Assembly: GCA_963971575.1 (NCBI GenBank)
Contig: OZ020611.1
Location: forward strand, 53,949,466 to 54,013,465
DNA: 64,000 nt
Reading direction: 5' to 3'
Source of the DNA: Liopterus haemorrhoidalis
Lineage: Eukaryota > Arthropoda > Insecta > Coleoptera > Dytiscidae
Part shown: positions 23,195 to 33,659 of the stretch, one piece after another
Layout of the letters: every line of letters starts with the position of its first letter
Position numbering within the stretch: the stretch's first letter is position 1
The notes under the pieces: model-generated
What the model was told of the DNA's origin: nothing
Seen by the model: only the letters and a program-made list of their open reading frames with translations
Databases searched by the model: none
Program-made: the position numbers and the translations under genes

Positions 23195-23673
23195 CAGGGC
23201 TTCGAACAGGAACTGAACCGAAAACCGAAAAAAACCGTTATTTTTGTCGGAACGAAAACCGGAACTGAACCGAAAAAAAATATCGGTTTATTTCGGTTCA
23301 GATAATGGTTATGTGAGCGAATATAAATTAAATTTTATTTAAGATACTGATGAGCAGAAAAAAATCGTAATTTTTCTGACAAGTAAAAAAGAAATTGTGA
23401 TTCTATTATTTCAGGGGAGAGGGGAACGCCCAGACCCCCCTGGCAGCGGCCTTGGTATGATTATTACAAAATAAAGAATAAAATGTTCTAAATTATAGTA
23501 GAAAATAAATTTCTAATACAAATAAAAGCATTTAAAAATGTATCATTCGAACCGAAAACCGAAAAAAAACGTAATTTTTGCCAGAACGAAAACCGGAACC
23601 AAACTGATATATATTTTTTTAATTGAACCGGAAAGAAAACCGAAACGAAAAAAATTAACGGTTCGAAGCCCTG
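23195..23673. mobile_element. MITE with CAGGGCTTCGAAC ends, copy 1 (479 bp)
   Basis: Ends CAGGGCTTCGAAC and GGTTCGAAGCCCTG are inverted. The inside is dominated by AACCGAAAACCGAAA / AACGAAAACCGGAAC words. A 150-bp relative with the same ends lies at 27376-27525. This copy is longer and contains two sets of the AACCG words separated by unrelated sequence with a GC-rich patch (about 23414-23450), so it probably holds an insertion. Ends fit hAT, but no clean 8-bp duplication is visible. Confidence 0.7.
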
Positions 23674-23697
23674 TAATAAATTTTAAAAAACATTTTT

Positions 23698-23945
23698 AAA
23701 TTTTTATATTTATAAATGCTGTGCACTGTCGGGGTCCATTTATTGTTTATACATTTATTGTTAAAATACAGAACTACGCAAAAGCAATTTAGTTCCGCGT
23801 AAACGTTTAGAATAACCTATAATGCTAATACTGGTTAATAAAAATATTATAAATTTAAAAAATTATTTTAAATTTTTTTATATTTAAATTGCTGTGCACT
23901 GTCGTGGACCATTTATTGTTTACGCAATACAGAACTACGCAAAAA
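23698..23945 (+). repeat. Local tandem duplication around a TGCTGTGCACTGTCG segment
   Basis: The segment TATTTATAAATGCTGTGCAC...ATTTATTGTTTA...ATACAGAACTACGCAAAA occurs at about 23706-23785 and again at about 23877-23945. Non-coding. Confidence 0.7.
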
Positions 23946-24289
23946 AATCCACATGAAAATTCTCATTAGCGAAACTAATTAAGAGGATTAATTTCTTTAC
24001 TTAATCCTTTATTGGATAATTTTGGTCGACACTAGGTCACTAATCTTTTCAAATATTTCTCGTTCACAATCGTTTATAAAACGTTCTAAGTAACAACACA
24101 TGTTGACCAATGCATTTTTTGTATAAAATACCCTTAAATTAATAACTACCTTAAGCGCTAGTAGCCATAAATGCTGTGTGTACACATTTTTACCAGTTTT
24201 ATAAAAAGTAAAATTTGAAAAAGTGCAATAGTGATGAAACAAGTTGAGTGTCTATTGAAGGGTTAAAAAGGGACGTCCTATACTGACTC

Positions 24290-25395
24290 GACATCCCTTG
24301 GCAGCTAATAGCCAAAGATGCTACACACCATTTTCTCAAAATTCAAAAAATTCTGTGGATTTTAAATTTTTTGTAAGTATTGTACAGGTAAATTGTATGT
24401 TTTTTCGATTGAATATTTTTAATAGCTCGAAGTATGTATGTTCCTTGGGCGCTAATAGCCGAAAATGCTGGTGTGTAGCATTTTCGTTATTATCTTAAAT
24501 TTACAAAAATTCTGTGTATTTTAAATTTTTTGTAAGTATTGTGAATTTTTGGAATGTTTTTACGTCTCAATATTTTTAACAGCTCTAAGTAAGTTTGTAC
24601 GTTCTTTGGGCGCTAATAGCCTAAACTGCTGTACACCATTATTTCAAATTTAAAAAAATTCTGTGGATTTTAAGATTTTTGTAAATATTGTGCAGGAAAA
24701 TGGTTTTGAAAATATTTTTTCGATTCAATATTTTTAATAGCTTTAAGTTTTATGTTCTTTGGGTGCTAATAGCCAAAGATGCTGCACACTATTTTTACAA
24801 ATTTCAAAAGATTATGTTGATTTTAATTTTTTTGTAAGTATTGTGTAAGTAAATTTTTGGAATGTTTTTACGTTTCAATATTTTTAACAGCCGTAACTAT
24901 GTAAATGTTCTTTGGGCGCTAATAGCCTAAAGAACTGTACACCATTTTTTCAAATTTCAAAAATTCTGTGAATTTTAAATGTTTTGTAAGTATTGTGAAG
25001 GTAAATTTTTGGAATGTTTTTTCCATTCAATATTTTTAATAGCTCTAAGTAAGTTTGTATGTTCTTTGGGAGCTACTAGCCAAAGATGCAGCATACCATT
25101 TTTTCAAATTTTTAAAAAATCTGGATTTTAAATATTGTTCTACACCATTTTTCCAGTTACAGAAAAATTAATCCGATCTTTTTACGCCAAAATTTGTTAG
25201 TATATAATAAGTGATTTTTTTTGCACATTTTTTCAAAATTTCTCAAAAAAAGGGTTTTTTGATATTTTTTTTTAATCTACACCTCGGATTTTATTATATA
25301 CTTGATTTAAAATTTTTAAAAAATATGTTTCGAAAATATTTCTATATTTTTTTGGAATATTTTTCGATTCAATATTTTTAACACAATAGTGAATC
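24290..25395 (+). repeat. Satellite-like array of ~155-bp units (GGGCGCTAATAGCC), left part
   Basis: The landmark GCTAATAGCC recurs at about 24303, 24451, 24612, 24764, 24921 and (as GCTACTAGCC) 25075, spacing 148-161 bp. Each unit also has CACCATTTTTTCAAATTTCA, TTTTGTAAGTATTGTG and ATTCAATATTTTTAATAGCT. Units are diverged. After 25130 the array becomes irregular, and it is interrupted at 25397 by the THAP/SWIM element, resuming at 26585. Confidence 0.85.
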
Positions 25396-25600
25396 TATTG
25401 GGCTCAACAGCGCTATGAAGTGACGCTAAGCGGATAAAAACTGAACTAGGCGAAACGAGTAATAATTTATTGTTTACATCTGGTTTACATGTGTTTTCTC
25501 GTGTAGTTTGTGTTTCTTTTAAACGTTAGTGTTGCAGTTTGTTTGTTATAATAACTTTTGATAGCAATTATTATTCTTTTTTATATTACTTTATGTTATA

Positions 25601-25714
25601 ATGAGTTATTATAACACAAATTTGTGTGTGTTTGGCTGTCACTCTAGAAAAGGAAGTAACAAAAATATTTACTTCCACTATTTCCCAAATGAGAAACAAT
25701 TTGTGAATTGTTAA
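25601..25714 (+). pseudogene. THAP zinc-finger fragment
   Basis: ATG-initiated 37-codon frame: NTNLCVFGCHSRKGSNKNIY then FHYFPNEKQFVN. It has the C-X3-C pair, the basic loop and the FH.FP segment that open a THAP domain; the second half (C-X2-H and the AVPTIF box) is lost at a stop codon. It lies in a sensible promoter-proximal position about 200 bp from the element's left end, as expected for the start of a transposase gene. Confidence 0.65.
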
Positions 25715-25953
25715 TAAATTTGGTGTTGTGGAAGAGATAATAACAAACTAGTATTTATTAAACAAATTAAATAAAAAACAAACACTAAATTATAAAAATC
25801 CTTCTCGAACATAATTAAATATCTACCCGTGTAATTTGAATGCAGAATTAGGGCAAGCGGTCTTAAATTCTGTACGCAGCTTTTCTAATACATTTTCACT
25901 AAATCTTCAGTGCCTGCTTTTGTTTTTAATCAATTTATTTAGGCAAGGAGTTT

Positions 25954-26512
25954 CTAACAGAGGTTGTGGTTCATACTGTTGTAAGACAGGTTTTTAAAAG
26001 TAGACCACAGGCATTTTAAATCTGTGCTGGTTAATATTTCCATACACACTATATTGTTTCTGGAACAAAAAGAAAAACCAACAGAAACCACACAAAAAAA
26101 AAAAAAGAAAAAACAAATGTTACAATCAATCAATGCCCTGATCTTGGCTTCTTTCATTTTGGTTTGTTAACCACCTGGTACAAAATAATAGTGTTTGCAT
26201 GTAGTTCCTGCTTTACAGGTACAGGACATATTTAAAACTTCAACATCATACTAAATTTTAATTTCCCAGTGACTTCGTGAGGTGGTGATCTCAAACTGCT
26301 TGTTGTAAACATAACCCACATATGTCGACATGCTCATCATTTTTGTCCAAAATTCCGCACAACATAAGATGTCCGGCGTTTAACAACTCTTCTCCTTCAA
26401 CTACACACCTATAAGAAGGTGTTGCACTTAAAAAATTAAAATGATTTAATAAGGATAGCTGTTTATTATCCATTGCAAATCGATGATTTAACATGTAAAC
26501 AAATATGGACAA
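25954..26512 (-). pseudogene. SWIM zinc-finger protein fragment (possible YqaJ-associated protein)
   Basis: Minus-strand pieces in order: LLNAGHLMLCGILDKNDEHV followed by DICGLCLQQAV, then after frameshifts SPPHEVTG, then NMSCTCKAGTTCKH (C-X-C-X5-C-X-H, the SWIM signature, 26191-26226), then after another break ILTSTDLKCLW. This order fits proteins in arthropods that carry a SWIM finger ahead of a YqaJ-like nuclease; the nuclease itself is absent. At least three frame breaks, so not functional. Confidence 0.55.
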
Positions 26513-26584
26513 CTTTCACATTACTCGTTTCAATCAGCTGTTCATAGCGCTTGTAGCGCCGCCATCGGGCATTGTTGTATCCAA

Positions 26585-27090
26585 TACGTCTTTTGGGCGA
26601 TAATAGCCTAAGCTGCTGTACACCATTTTTACCAGTTACTGAAAAATATGTGATTTTTTACGCCAGGTTTTGTAAGTATATTATTAAGTGATTTTTTTTT
26701 GCACATTTTTTGTCAAGAAATTTCTCAAAAAAATGGATTTTTTGATATTATTTTGAATCTGTACCTCAGATTTTATTTTTATTTTTTTATTTTTATGGCC
26801 ATTACTGCTTTGGCAATTAGCCAGGACAATTATTTTTTGAAAAATTCCATGCCTGAACGGGATTCGAACCCGAGTCCTTAGCAACGCAGAGCATATGTGT
26901 TACCACTACGCTACGCCGGGCGGCTTTTTTGTAATTGACAACGTAACTTAATTAAAATTTAAAATTATTTTTTAATAATATATATTTCTATATTTTTTTG
27001 GAATATTTTTCAATTAAATATTTTTAATACAATTAAGTAAATCTATACGTCATTCGGGCACTAATAGCCTAAATTGCTGTATAAGTTGCT
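26585..27090 (+). repeat. Satellite-like array, right part, interrupted by a SINE
   Basis: Array units resume with GGGCGATAATAGCC (about 26588) and end with CACTAATAGCCTAAATTGCT at about 27059-27078. A tRNA-derived SINE sits in the middle. Confidence 0.75.
26770..26933 (-). mobile_element. tRNA-derived SINE, family 1, copy 1
   Basis: On the minus strand: a tRNA-like head with an A box (TAGCGTAGTGG) and a B box (GGTTCGAATCC), then GGCATGGAATTTTTCAAAAA, a short body with GGCTAATTGCC and an A/T-rich tail. The copy at 53394-53559 has the same head and the same GGCATGGAATTTTTC junction. The head does not fold into a full-length tRNA with a CCA-adjacent end, and the transcript would continue past it, so I call it a SINE and not a tRNA gene. 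Confidence 0.85.
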
Positions 27091-27098
27091 TAGTATGA

Positions 27099-27374
27099 CA
27101 TGCTCCCTAAGAACCTAAAAAGAGGGATCTATGGAGCTGGGCAACACCTTAAAAAACACAAAATATCCACGATTGCATATTGCCAGGGTTGGGGATGCAA
27201 ATGTGTGTATTCAGCTCCATTGATCCTTAGCATAAAGTGCTCCCTAGGAACCTATAATGAAGGATCTATGGGTGCTTTTCAACACCTAAAAAAACACAAA
27301 ATATCCACGATTACATATTGCCAGGGTTGGGGTTGCAATCGCGTGTATTCAGTTCCATTGATCTTTAGTATAAA
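27099..27374 (+). repeat. Direct tandem duplication, ~137-bp unit
   Basis: Two head-to-tail copies beginning TGCTCCCTAAGAACCTA (27101) and TGCTCCCTAGGAACCTA (27238), both including AACACAAAATATCCACGATT, ATTGCCAGGGTTGGGG and TCAG(C/T)TCCATTGATC. A MITE follows immediately. Confidence 0.85.
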
Positions 27375-27375
27375 G

Positions 27376-27525
27376 CAGGGCTTCGAACCAGAACTGAACC
27401 GAAAACCAAAAACCGAAAAAACCGTTATTTTTGCCGGAACGAAAACCGGAACCGAACCGATATATATTTTTTTAATTGAACCGGAATGAAAACCGAAACG
27501 AAAAACATAACGGTTCGAAGCCCTG
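27376..27525. mobile_element. MITE with CAGGGCTTCGAAC ends, copy 2 (150 bp)
   Basis: Compact version of the 23195-23673 element: CAGGGCTTCGAACC at the left, GGTTCGAAGCCCTG at the right, with AACCGAAAACC words between. No clear duplication. Confidence 0.75.
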
Positions 27526-28362
27526 ATACAAGTGACAGCGTACAAATATTACATTCGTTAAATAGATGAATGTAAACGTACTAAACCTGACGTCACATTT
27601 TTTTGTAACGTTTCAAATGACGCAACTGCACTGTTTCGCCGATTTCCCTATATCTGCCTTTCTTTTGTTTCGTTTTTGTAATTTAGAGGTACGATTTGGC
27701 CGAAAGCGATATAAAAAGTGTCGAAATTATACGAAGCTGTTATTTTTCACATTTTGGTAACCTTAAATACGGCGCCCTTTGGAGAAAAATTCGGTAGGTT
27801 TCAAACATTTTTTAAAGAAAGCATTTGATGAAAAAATATTGTTTTTGTAGATTTCAAGATATTTTAAATTTTAAATTTCATTAGATTCAGCGAATAAAAG
27901 TATCCCCGTGATTAATCTCGGGTACATGCTAGTAAATAAATAAATATTATAATTTATAAGTTGCATATTCATTCTAGGGGAGGCTTCAAAATATTTTTGT
28001 GTCTCGGTCCTCAGAAATTTAAATCCGTCACTGATTTCAGCAGTTAAGCATATTTTAAAATAGGTTCATAGCACATGGGTATCGCACAAGCATAAGGCGA
28101 ATCAATGGTGTATCACTGTTCTGTTTATAGTCCGAATATCTGTTTGTAATAAACAGACAATGTACAGCATTGATAAATCTTCATATTTGTGTCATGCACA
28201 TGCGGTATGGATCTATTATAAATGAGTATTTACTTCTAATACATAACATTGCAATAACAACGCGAGACATCAACGATCAATTAAGACAGGAACCCACGTA
28301 ATAATATTTTGTTTCAGCAACGCTTCCTATTTAAGGAATATGTCTTGTGTATTATAACCAAA
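27526..28362. other. Sequence without recognised features
   Basis: AT-rich with one 64-codon frame at 27566 of no recognisable character. Confidence 0.5.
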
Positions 28363-29785
28363 CTAGCAGTATACCCGCTGCTTCGCTACCGAAAAAAAGT
28401 AGCCGCTTAGATCGGGCCCATTTCGAAATAGGTTCAGGACTGGTTGCTACGAATCGTTTTACATTCAAATATATTTATTTGTTTTAATCTACCTTTATAT
28501 TAATATGTGCTTCTTATACAAATAATTTAAGTACGAACTTCTTTGTAAACACAGTACAGACATTTAGTAACAACACGTATAAGTGTCCTGTTGTGCTAAC
28601 CCAAAATGCCACATAAAATGCCCATGTGAGAATCACTCATTGCCAAAGAAAATTGTGATATATATCCTCGGGAACATTTTTGTAGCAATATTAAACCCAA
28701 AATTCGTTAATACATATTTTGAATATGTGTATCTTTTATAGTTTTTTATAATATGGAAGATTTTTCCGACTGGTCAATATTTCAAGTTTATAAGTAGCGC
28801 TTCCTCTGTCCCCCTAAATATTCAAAGGCTACACTAAACAGAAAATAAGCGTTCTTCAATCAAAACAAATTGTCTTTATAAATTGTTGATGTAAAGTAAA
28901 TAATAAGCGAGATATTTTCAGTATTTTAGTTTTAACACTTCCCCCCATCTCCTTTCTTTGTACGATAACATATATTATTTATGTTTTTTTATTTTAAACA
29001 ACTTTTCTCATGTGCGTTTTTGCTGTTAAGTCAATAGTAAATGAGATATTTCAAAAGTTTAGTTTTAGGTTGTCCCTTCGTAACTCCCGTAAATCAATCC
29101 AATAAAAAAAATCATTAAAAAAAATATTTGTTTTTTTATTATAAGCAATTTTTCTGTTCATTCTAAGTCTTGAGTGATACATATTTTTTTCTTCTGATTT
29201 TCGATTTGCCTCCTTATATTGACTGCATTTCCTACCTATATACAAAATTTCAACTCGGTACACACAGATTTTCTGTTTTATATATATAAAAGATTTTACT
29301 ATTATATTTAAAGATTTAAATAAAAGAATAGAAAAAAAAAAAAAATTAAATAAAAATAACAAAGTTCATAAAAATGCCCAAAAATAAGAAACCAGAAAAC
29401 AGGTGCTCCACTTCAGTCTCGCTCTGCATACGGTAATCATATATTTTGCTAAATAACTGAATAAAGAAATCTTATCACCTATAGTAAAGTGAATCGCGCC
29501 GAACGACATTTACCGATGTTCCACGAACTTACTATAGTTGTCCAAACAACCATTGAAACGAAATTTCCTCGACCTCGCTGAACGCATCATACATACTTCG
29601 CTGGTCCAATATAATTAAAAATAAAATAATTAATTTTTCGTTTCTGATGGGACTTTTTTGAGTTATGATGAAGGCATTTCCTACCTGTGTGCAAAATTTC
29701 AACTCGGTAGCATATCTGGAAGTGGGTTAGAATTTCCGGACATAGCCACAAATATTCTCTTTTATATATAAAGACTAGAGACCAG
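28363..29785 (+). repeat. Interspersed repeat with CCCGCTGCTTCGC head, copy 2
   Basis: Starts ACTAGCAGTATACCCGCTGC + TTCGCTACCG and ends TTTTATATATAAAGACTAG. The phrase CAAAATTTCAACTCGGTA occurs twice (about 29245 and 29694), showing internal sub-repeats. Same style of head and tail as 17608-19470, but the body differs, so it is another subfamily. No surviving frame. Confidence 0.6.
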
Positions 29786-30163
29786 ATAAGTCAATGATTT
29801 GTTATATTTACATATAAATTATATTGAATAAGTTCGTAAACAGTCTGAACAATTAGGGCCGGTTTTGCCACTAGGAGAATTTAGACTACCTAGGGGTACC
29901 ACGAGATATGGGCGCCAGAGGGCCATGAAATTATTAATATTATGTACTTATGTGTGGGATATGCGATACTGAGAAAGTATCGATATTTGGGTATCGATAA
30001 TATCGAATAAAAAGTATCTATACCGGTATCGTATCGAAACAAAATATCGATATTTTCAAGTATTGAAAGGAAAAATGAATATATTTTCTATAAAACGTAA
30101 AAAACATTTTATTCTTATAATAACAATTTAATTGTTTTACAATAATAAATAGATTAAAGTATA

Positions 30164-30551
30164 AAGGCTATCCCAATCGTTTAGGCGGAACTAAACGGGA
30201 ATTTCGTTCTTTTAGGTTGTCACGACCTTGCTTGGGTTTTTTCATGTTTCAGATTTGGTGTGTGAAAATTTAAAATTTCAACAGTGAAACTGTTCTGTGA
30301 GTGAAACCATGGAAACGAATGACATTTAAAATTTTGATACTTTTTTCACATATTTTGAGAACAAAACAAATAAATAAATGGGAAATTTTAATTAAGAAAA
30401 GGACATTTTATAATGACAATCAATTTAATCTAGAATTTGCAATGTGAGTATGATTTATAAAGCTTAAATAAAATGACCAAAAGTCCGAATTAATAGATAA
30501 AAATTAATTGATTTCAAAATCTAGTTCCGCCTAAACTTTTGGAATAGCCTA
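30164..30551 (+). mobile_element. Tc1/mariner-type MITE (GGCTATTCC family), copy 2
   Basis: Starts AAGGCTATCCCAATCGTTTA after a TA and ends TTTTGGAATAGCCTA before a TA. Shares TTAGGTTGTCACGACCTTGC and CCATGGAAACGAATGACAT with copies at 20.5 and 46.7 kb. Located in the same place of the host hAT element as copy 1. Confidence 0.85.
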
Positions 30552-30705
30552 TATATGCTGTTCACTTTTGTAAAAACAAACTAAGAGAAAATTTTGATTT
30601 CAGTAGTTTGCACTTTTGAAATTGTGTATCAGGTTGGTATTAAAATATTGTAAAAAGTGGTAAGGCAATGGCGCGTATAGGTCTGATTGATTGTTTAAAA
30701 TATAA

Positions 30706-30930
30706 TTAAACAATCCACTCTTCTTCATCGCAAGCACCGAGAAAAAGCAGTTTAGTAAGCCTTTTACCCAGAAGCCTATTACGGTCTATGCTTATAGTGG
30801 CTCCTGCTTTCGAAACTAAGTCCTCTGAAGGAACTGACGTCGCTATTACAGACAAGAATTTCTGAGCAATTTTATATAAGTTAGGGAAGATTGTCTTCAT
30901 ATCACCCCAAACCAAACCAGGATTTCAGCT
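30706..30930 (-). pseudogene. hAT transposase C-terminal fragment
   Basis: VWGDMKTIFPNLYKIAQKFL, then SVIATSVPSEDLVSKAGA and RNRLLGKRLTKLLFL: the hATC dimerisation motif with the terminal leucines in place. Slightly better preserved than the plus-strand copy at 20138. Upstream coding is missing, cut where a second hAT element and GC-rich sequence begin. Confidence 0.85.
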
Positions 30931-31019
30931 TGGGGGAGGGCAACAATAACAAAATATTCTAAATTGGTCGGTACGACCTTAATTACATGGCTTGGGTAGA
31001 AAATAACAGCGTTCTAGGT

Positions 31020-32089
31020 CAGGGGTCGGCAACCTTTCAGTGACAAAGAGCCAAATCTATATTGAAAAAAAAAACACAATAACCAGGAAGAGCCGCTAAA
31101 AATATATGCTATATTTAAGAAAAAAACGTAAAAATTGTTTATTTGTTTTAAAATAATCAAGTATTACAATAAATTAATATTTACTTATACATTTAGTTTG
31201 TGATACCTATTGTAGTTGCCAGTATATTACAATATAATATTTTTTCAATGGGACGATTGCTCCTGTATAGTGTTCTATAAGACTTCAATATTTGGTGAAT
31301 ATTCAGTAATCATTAACTTAAGGCAGCACTCTAGTTTCAGGTCAGTAAGTTTACTTCTTAACTGACTCTTTATTAATTTCATATGTGAAAAGATTTGCTT
31401 ACAGTAATATGTGGATCCGAAAATTGTCACTAGCCCAAAAGCATAATTTTTTAAAAGATTGAACGATTCTGAAAGACGGTTCCAAGCTTCGAAAAGAACT
31501 TTATCTACATTTTGAAGATTGCGAATATCGGTCCACTTATGCGGAGAAGATAAAATTCACTTTTTTCTTTCTAAATTTTCCAGTTCAGAATTAAGTTTTA
31601 AGAATATGTAATTCCATAAACCTTTGGATTTCAAATCCACTAATTGAAGGTGATAAATGTAATTGCTACACATATCTACTTCAATTGGTTTTGTCAAAAA
31701 AGCTAGTGCAGCTTTATATTTTCTAAACTCTTTAAATCTATCTCGAAAAGCTTCTCGCATGTTAACAATAGTATGTGCAAAAAATAAAAATTGCAATAAT
31801 AACATGTTTTTGTAAATTAATAAAATGTAAAAATGTTTTTGCACGTAAATCATTCACAAATACAGATAACTTTTTTTCGAAACAAATAACTTCTTCTAAA
31901 AGGGAATATGCAGTAGCTCGGGGAATTACCGGGCGTGAATTGCACCGTAAAACATTCTGAAAAATACAAAACCTGTATAGTACAGGCATAAAGTTGAAAA
32001 TTAAAAAATAGATTATATTAAAATAAAAACCAGCTAATTTTCAAAGAGCCACAAAATTTTCTAAAAGAGCCGCAGGTTGCCGACCCCTG
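31020..32089 (-). mobile_element. Second hAT element, 1.07 kb, nested, with 8-bp target duplication
   Basis: Ends CAGGGGTCGGCAACCT and AGGTTGCCGACCCCTG are perfect inverted repeats, and the flanks are TTCTAGGT on both sides (31012-31019, 32090-32097). The end sequence is of the CAGGGGT-G-CAA type common to many animal hAT families. Contains a decayed transposase piece on the minus strand. Confidence 0.92.
31250..31990 (-). pseudogene. hAT transposase C-terminal half, decayed
   Basis: Minus-strand pieces: REAFRDRFKEFRKYKAALAF, LTKPIEVDMCSNYIYHLQLV, DLKSKGLWNYIFLKLNSELE, and after a stop LFEAWNRLSESFNLLKNYAF, FGSTYYCKQIFSHMKLIKSQ, LRSKLTDLKLECCLKLM. The last part is the hATC region (FGSTY.CE..FS.M...KS..R..LTD..L) of the transposase type also seen in domesticated ZBED/GTF2IRD2-like proteins. 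Frame shifts and stops; N-terminal zinc finger absent. Confidence 0.8.
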
Positions 32090-32327
32090 TTCTAGGTCTT
32101 TTGTAGTATATTAAATAATAAAAGTCCGGTAAATTTATATATTTTCGTCAGAAAACTTCTAACAACCTAAATTATATTTTATATAAGGTAAACTATCCTG
32201 GGGGGGGGCAAATGCCCCCTATGCCCCCCCCCTGGCTACGTCCCTGATTAGTATCGATACTAAATTCGCGATATAGAATGAAAAACATCGATACTGGTAT
32301 CGTATCAGTAGTATCAGAATTATGTGT

Positions 32328-33655
32328 GGTACTGGGTAGGATGACACATAATCATTTGATCACTACACGTTCGCGGTGTTAAATTAAAATTAAGAAGAAT
32401 GCGTGGCATTTAAAAATTCAATTTTACAATAAGAAAAATATACCTCCATTCTATTATATATAGATGGCGCAAAATTATGCCTTGTCTAGGGGTTCTGAAT
32501 TACGTTTTGTCTGGGGGCTCTGAATTACGGCTTGTCTAGGGGCATCAAAGTCCCTTGCGACGACCCTGTCGCACTTTTACAAAATAATAAAGTAGGTTTC
32601 ACATAATGTCTATATTACCATAGATTTGTTACATTAATAGCACCTTAAATTAATAGCAACTTGAATTAATAACGTTGGACAATTATTCAAAATTGCAAAA
32701 TTCATATTTATAAATAATTGTAAAACAAAAATTTATATTTAAATTTATATAATAATAATAAACAGGTATGTAGATGATGAACCTTGTAATGGGTTCAAAC
32801 CGGTACGTTTCCCTGTGTTTACTAATAATCAATTTAAATTTTTAATATTTACGCAATGTCGTTTATCAGAAGACAAAAATTAATAAAAACGATGCATAAA
32901 AATACCGTTGCATTTAAATCCCAAGGATATTCATAATGTATAAATCATAAATAAAAGACGGGGCTAAAATAGTTTTTAGTTATTTTATAATTTAATATAA
33001 ATAAATCTTGTCAAAATGGTTGGCTTTACTGCCTGCGCCCGAGCCAAAACGCAAAATACAAATACTAAAAGAAGTAATTTCATTCAAAAGAAGTGTTTTC
33101 TGTTAATATTATGTAATTGAATTAATGAGATTTTGATCAATCTCAATATACACGTTACTTATAGACAATGGCGTACTGTCATAATTTTCTGCTATAAGTT
33201 TTGTATGTACTTATTTACTTTTGTGTATCATTAATTTTATAATAATAAATTATAGATGTATAATAATGTTTTATTGATTGTTTTTATCTCCTATATTTAA
33301 TTTCTATTTAAAATATCAAGATTGATATGTTTTCTTTTTAATAAATTAAAAATTAATTTAATAAATGGCCCTACGACACTGTACAACCGCAAACTATTGT
33401 CCGCCATTTTGAAAGACCATCTTGGTCTTCCCAAATAGCATATAATACTCCTCCCTTTAGTATTTTTATTCAATAGGTTTGACCAAACCAGTGGTTAAAA
33501 GCGGAAAAAAAGGCGCCTACAATTATTGACAAATTGGCATTAATGACTTTTGCTATAAAATCTACTGTACTATTAGTATTTTTTCCATCTGCACACTTAA
33601 CATAGTCAAACCGCATAAAAGATCATCCGTAATAGTTGATCTCATAGTTCCTGTA
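32328..33655. other. Sequence without recognised gene
   Basis: Starts with three related CTTGTCTAGGGG/TTTGTCTGGGGG words (32480-32545) and GACGACCCTG at 32559-32568, which pair loosely with AGGGCCGGTTTTGCCACTAG at 29858, so an older hAT-like element may enclose the 2.36-kb one; no duplication supports it. The remainder is AT-rich. Confidence 0.4.
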
Positions 33656-33659
33656 ATTA

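Larger units (their letters stand above)
25398..26584. mobile_element. TA-flanked element with THAP and SWIM fragments, ISL2EU-like, non-autonomous
   Basis: The satellite sequence on the two sides rejoins precisely at a TA (25396-25397 and 26585-26586), which fixes the limits. Ends are TTGGGCTCAACA and, inverted, TTGGATACAACA; further in, GAAACGAGTAAT and TTTACATGT recur in inverted positions. Inside, a truncated THAP zinc-finger frame starts on the plus strand and a decayed SWIM-finger protein lies on the minus strand. From memory of the Repbase classes, ISL2EU/IS4EU elements have 2-bp duplications and encode a THAP-bearing transposase plus a YqaJ-nuclease protein, and SWIM fingers often precede YqaJ domains in arthropod proteins. 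The class is therefore an inference. Confidence 0.6.
29956..32319 (-). mobile_element. hAT element, 2.36 kb, with 8-bp target duplication and two nested elements
   Basis: Flanked by TTATGTGT (29948-29955 and 32320-32327). The left end starts GGGATATGCGATACTGAG and is rich in ATATCGATA/GTATCGATAC palindromes, as is the last 100 bp on the right; these look like subterminal transposase-binding sites. Coding remains: hATC fragment on the minus strand (30706-30930). Nested are a mariner-type MITE (30164-30551) and a second hAT element (31020-32089). A GC-rich C/G run near 32200 may be the end of a third insertion. The terminal inverted repeat is imperfect. Confidence 0.75.

Noticed and set aside
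26870..26933. tRNA gene on the minus strand
   Set aside because: A and B boxes are present, but there is no closing acceptor stem and the same head with the same downstream sequence is found at 53394; this is a SINE head.
29858..32568. Outer hAT-like element with AGGGCCGGTTTTGCC and GACGACCCTG ends
   Set aside because: The ends pair only loosely and the flanks do not match over 8 bp.
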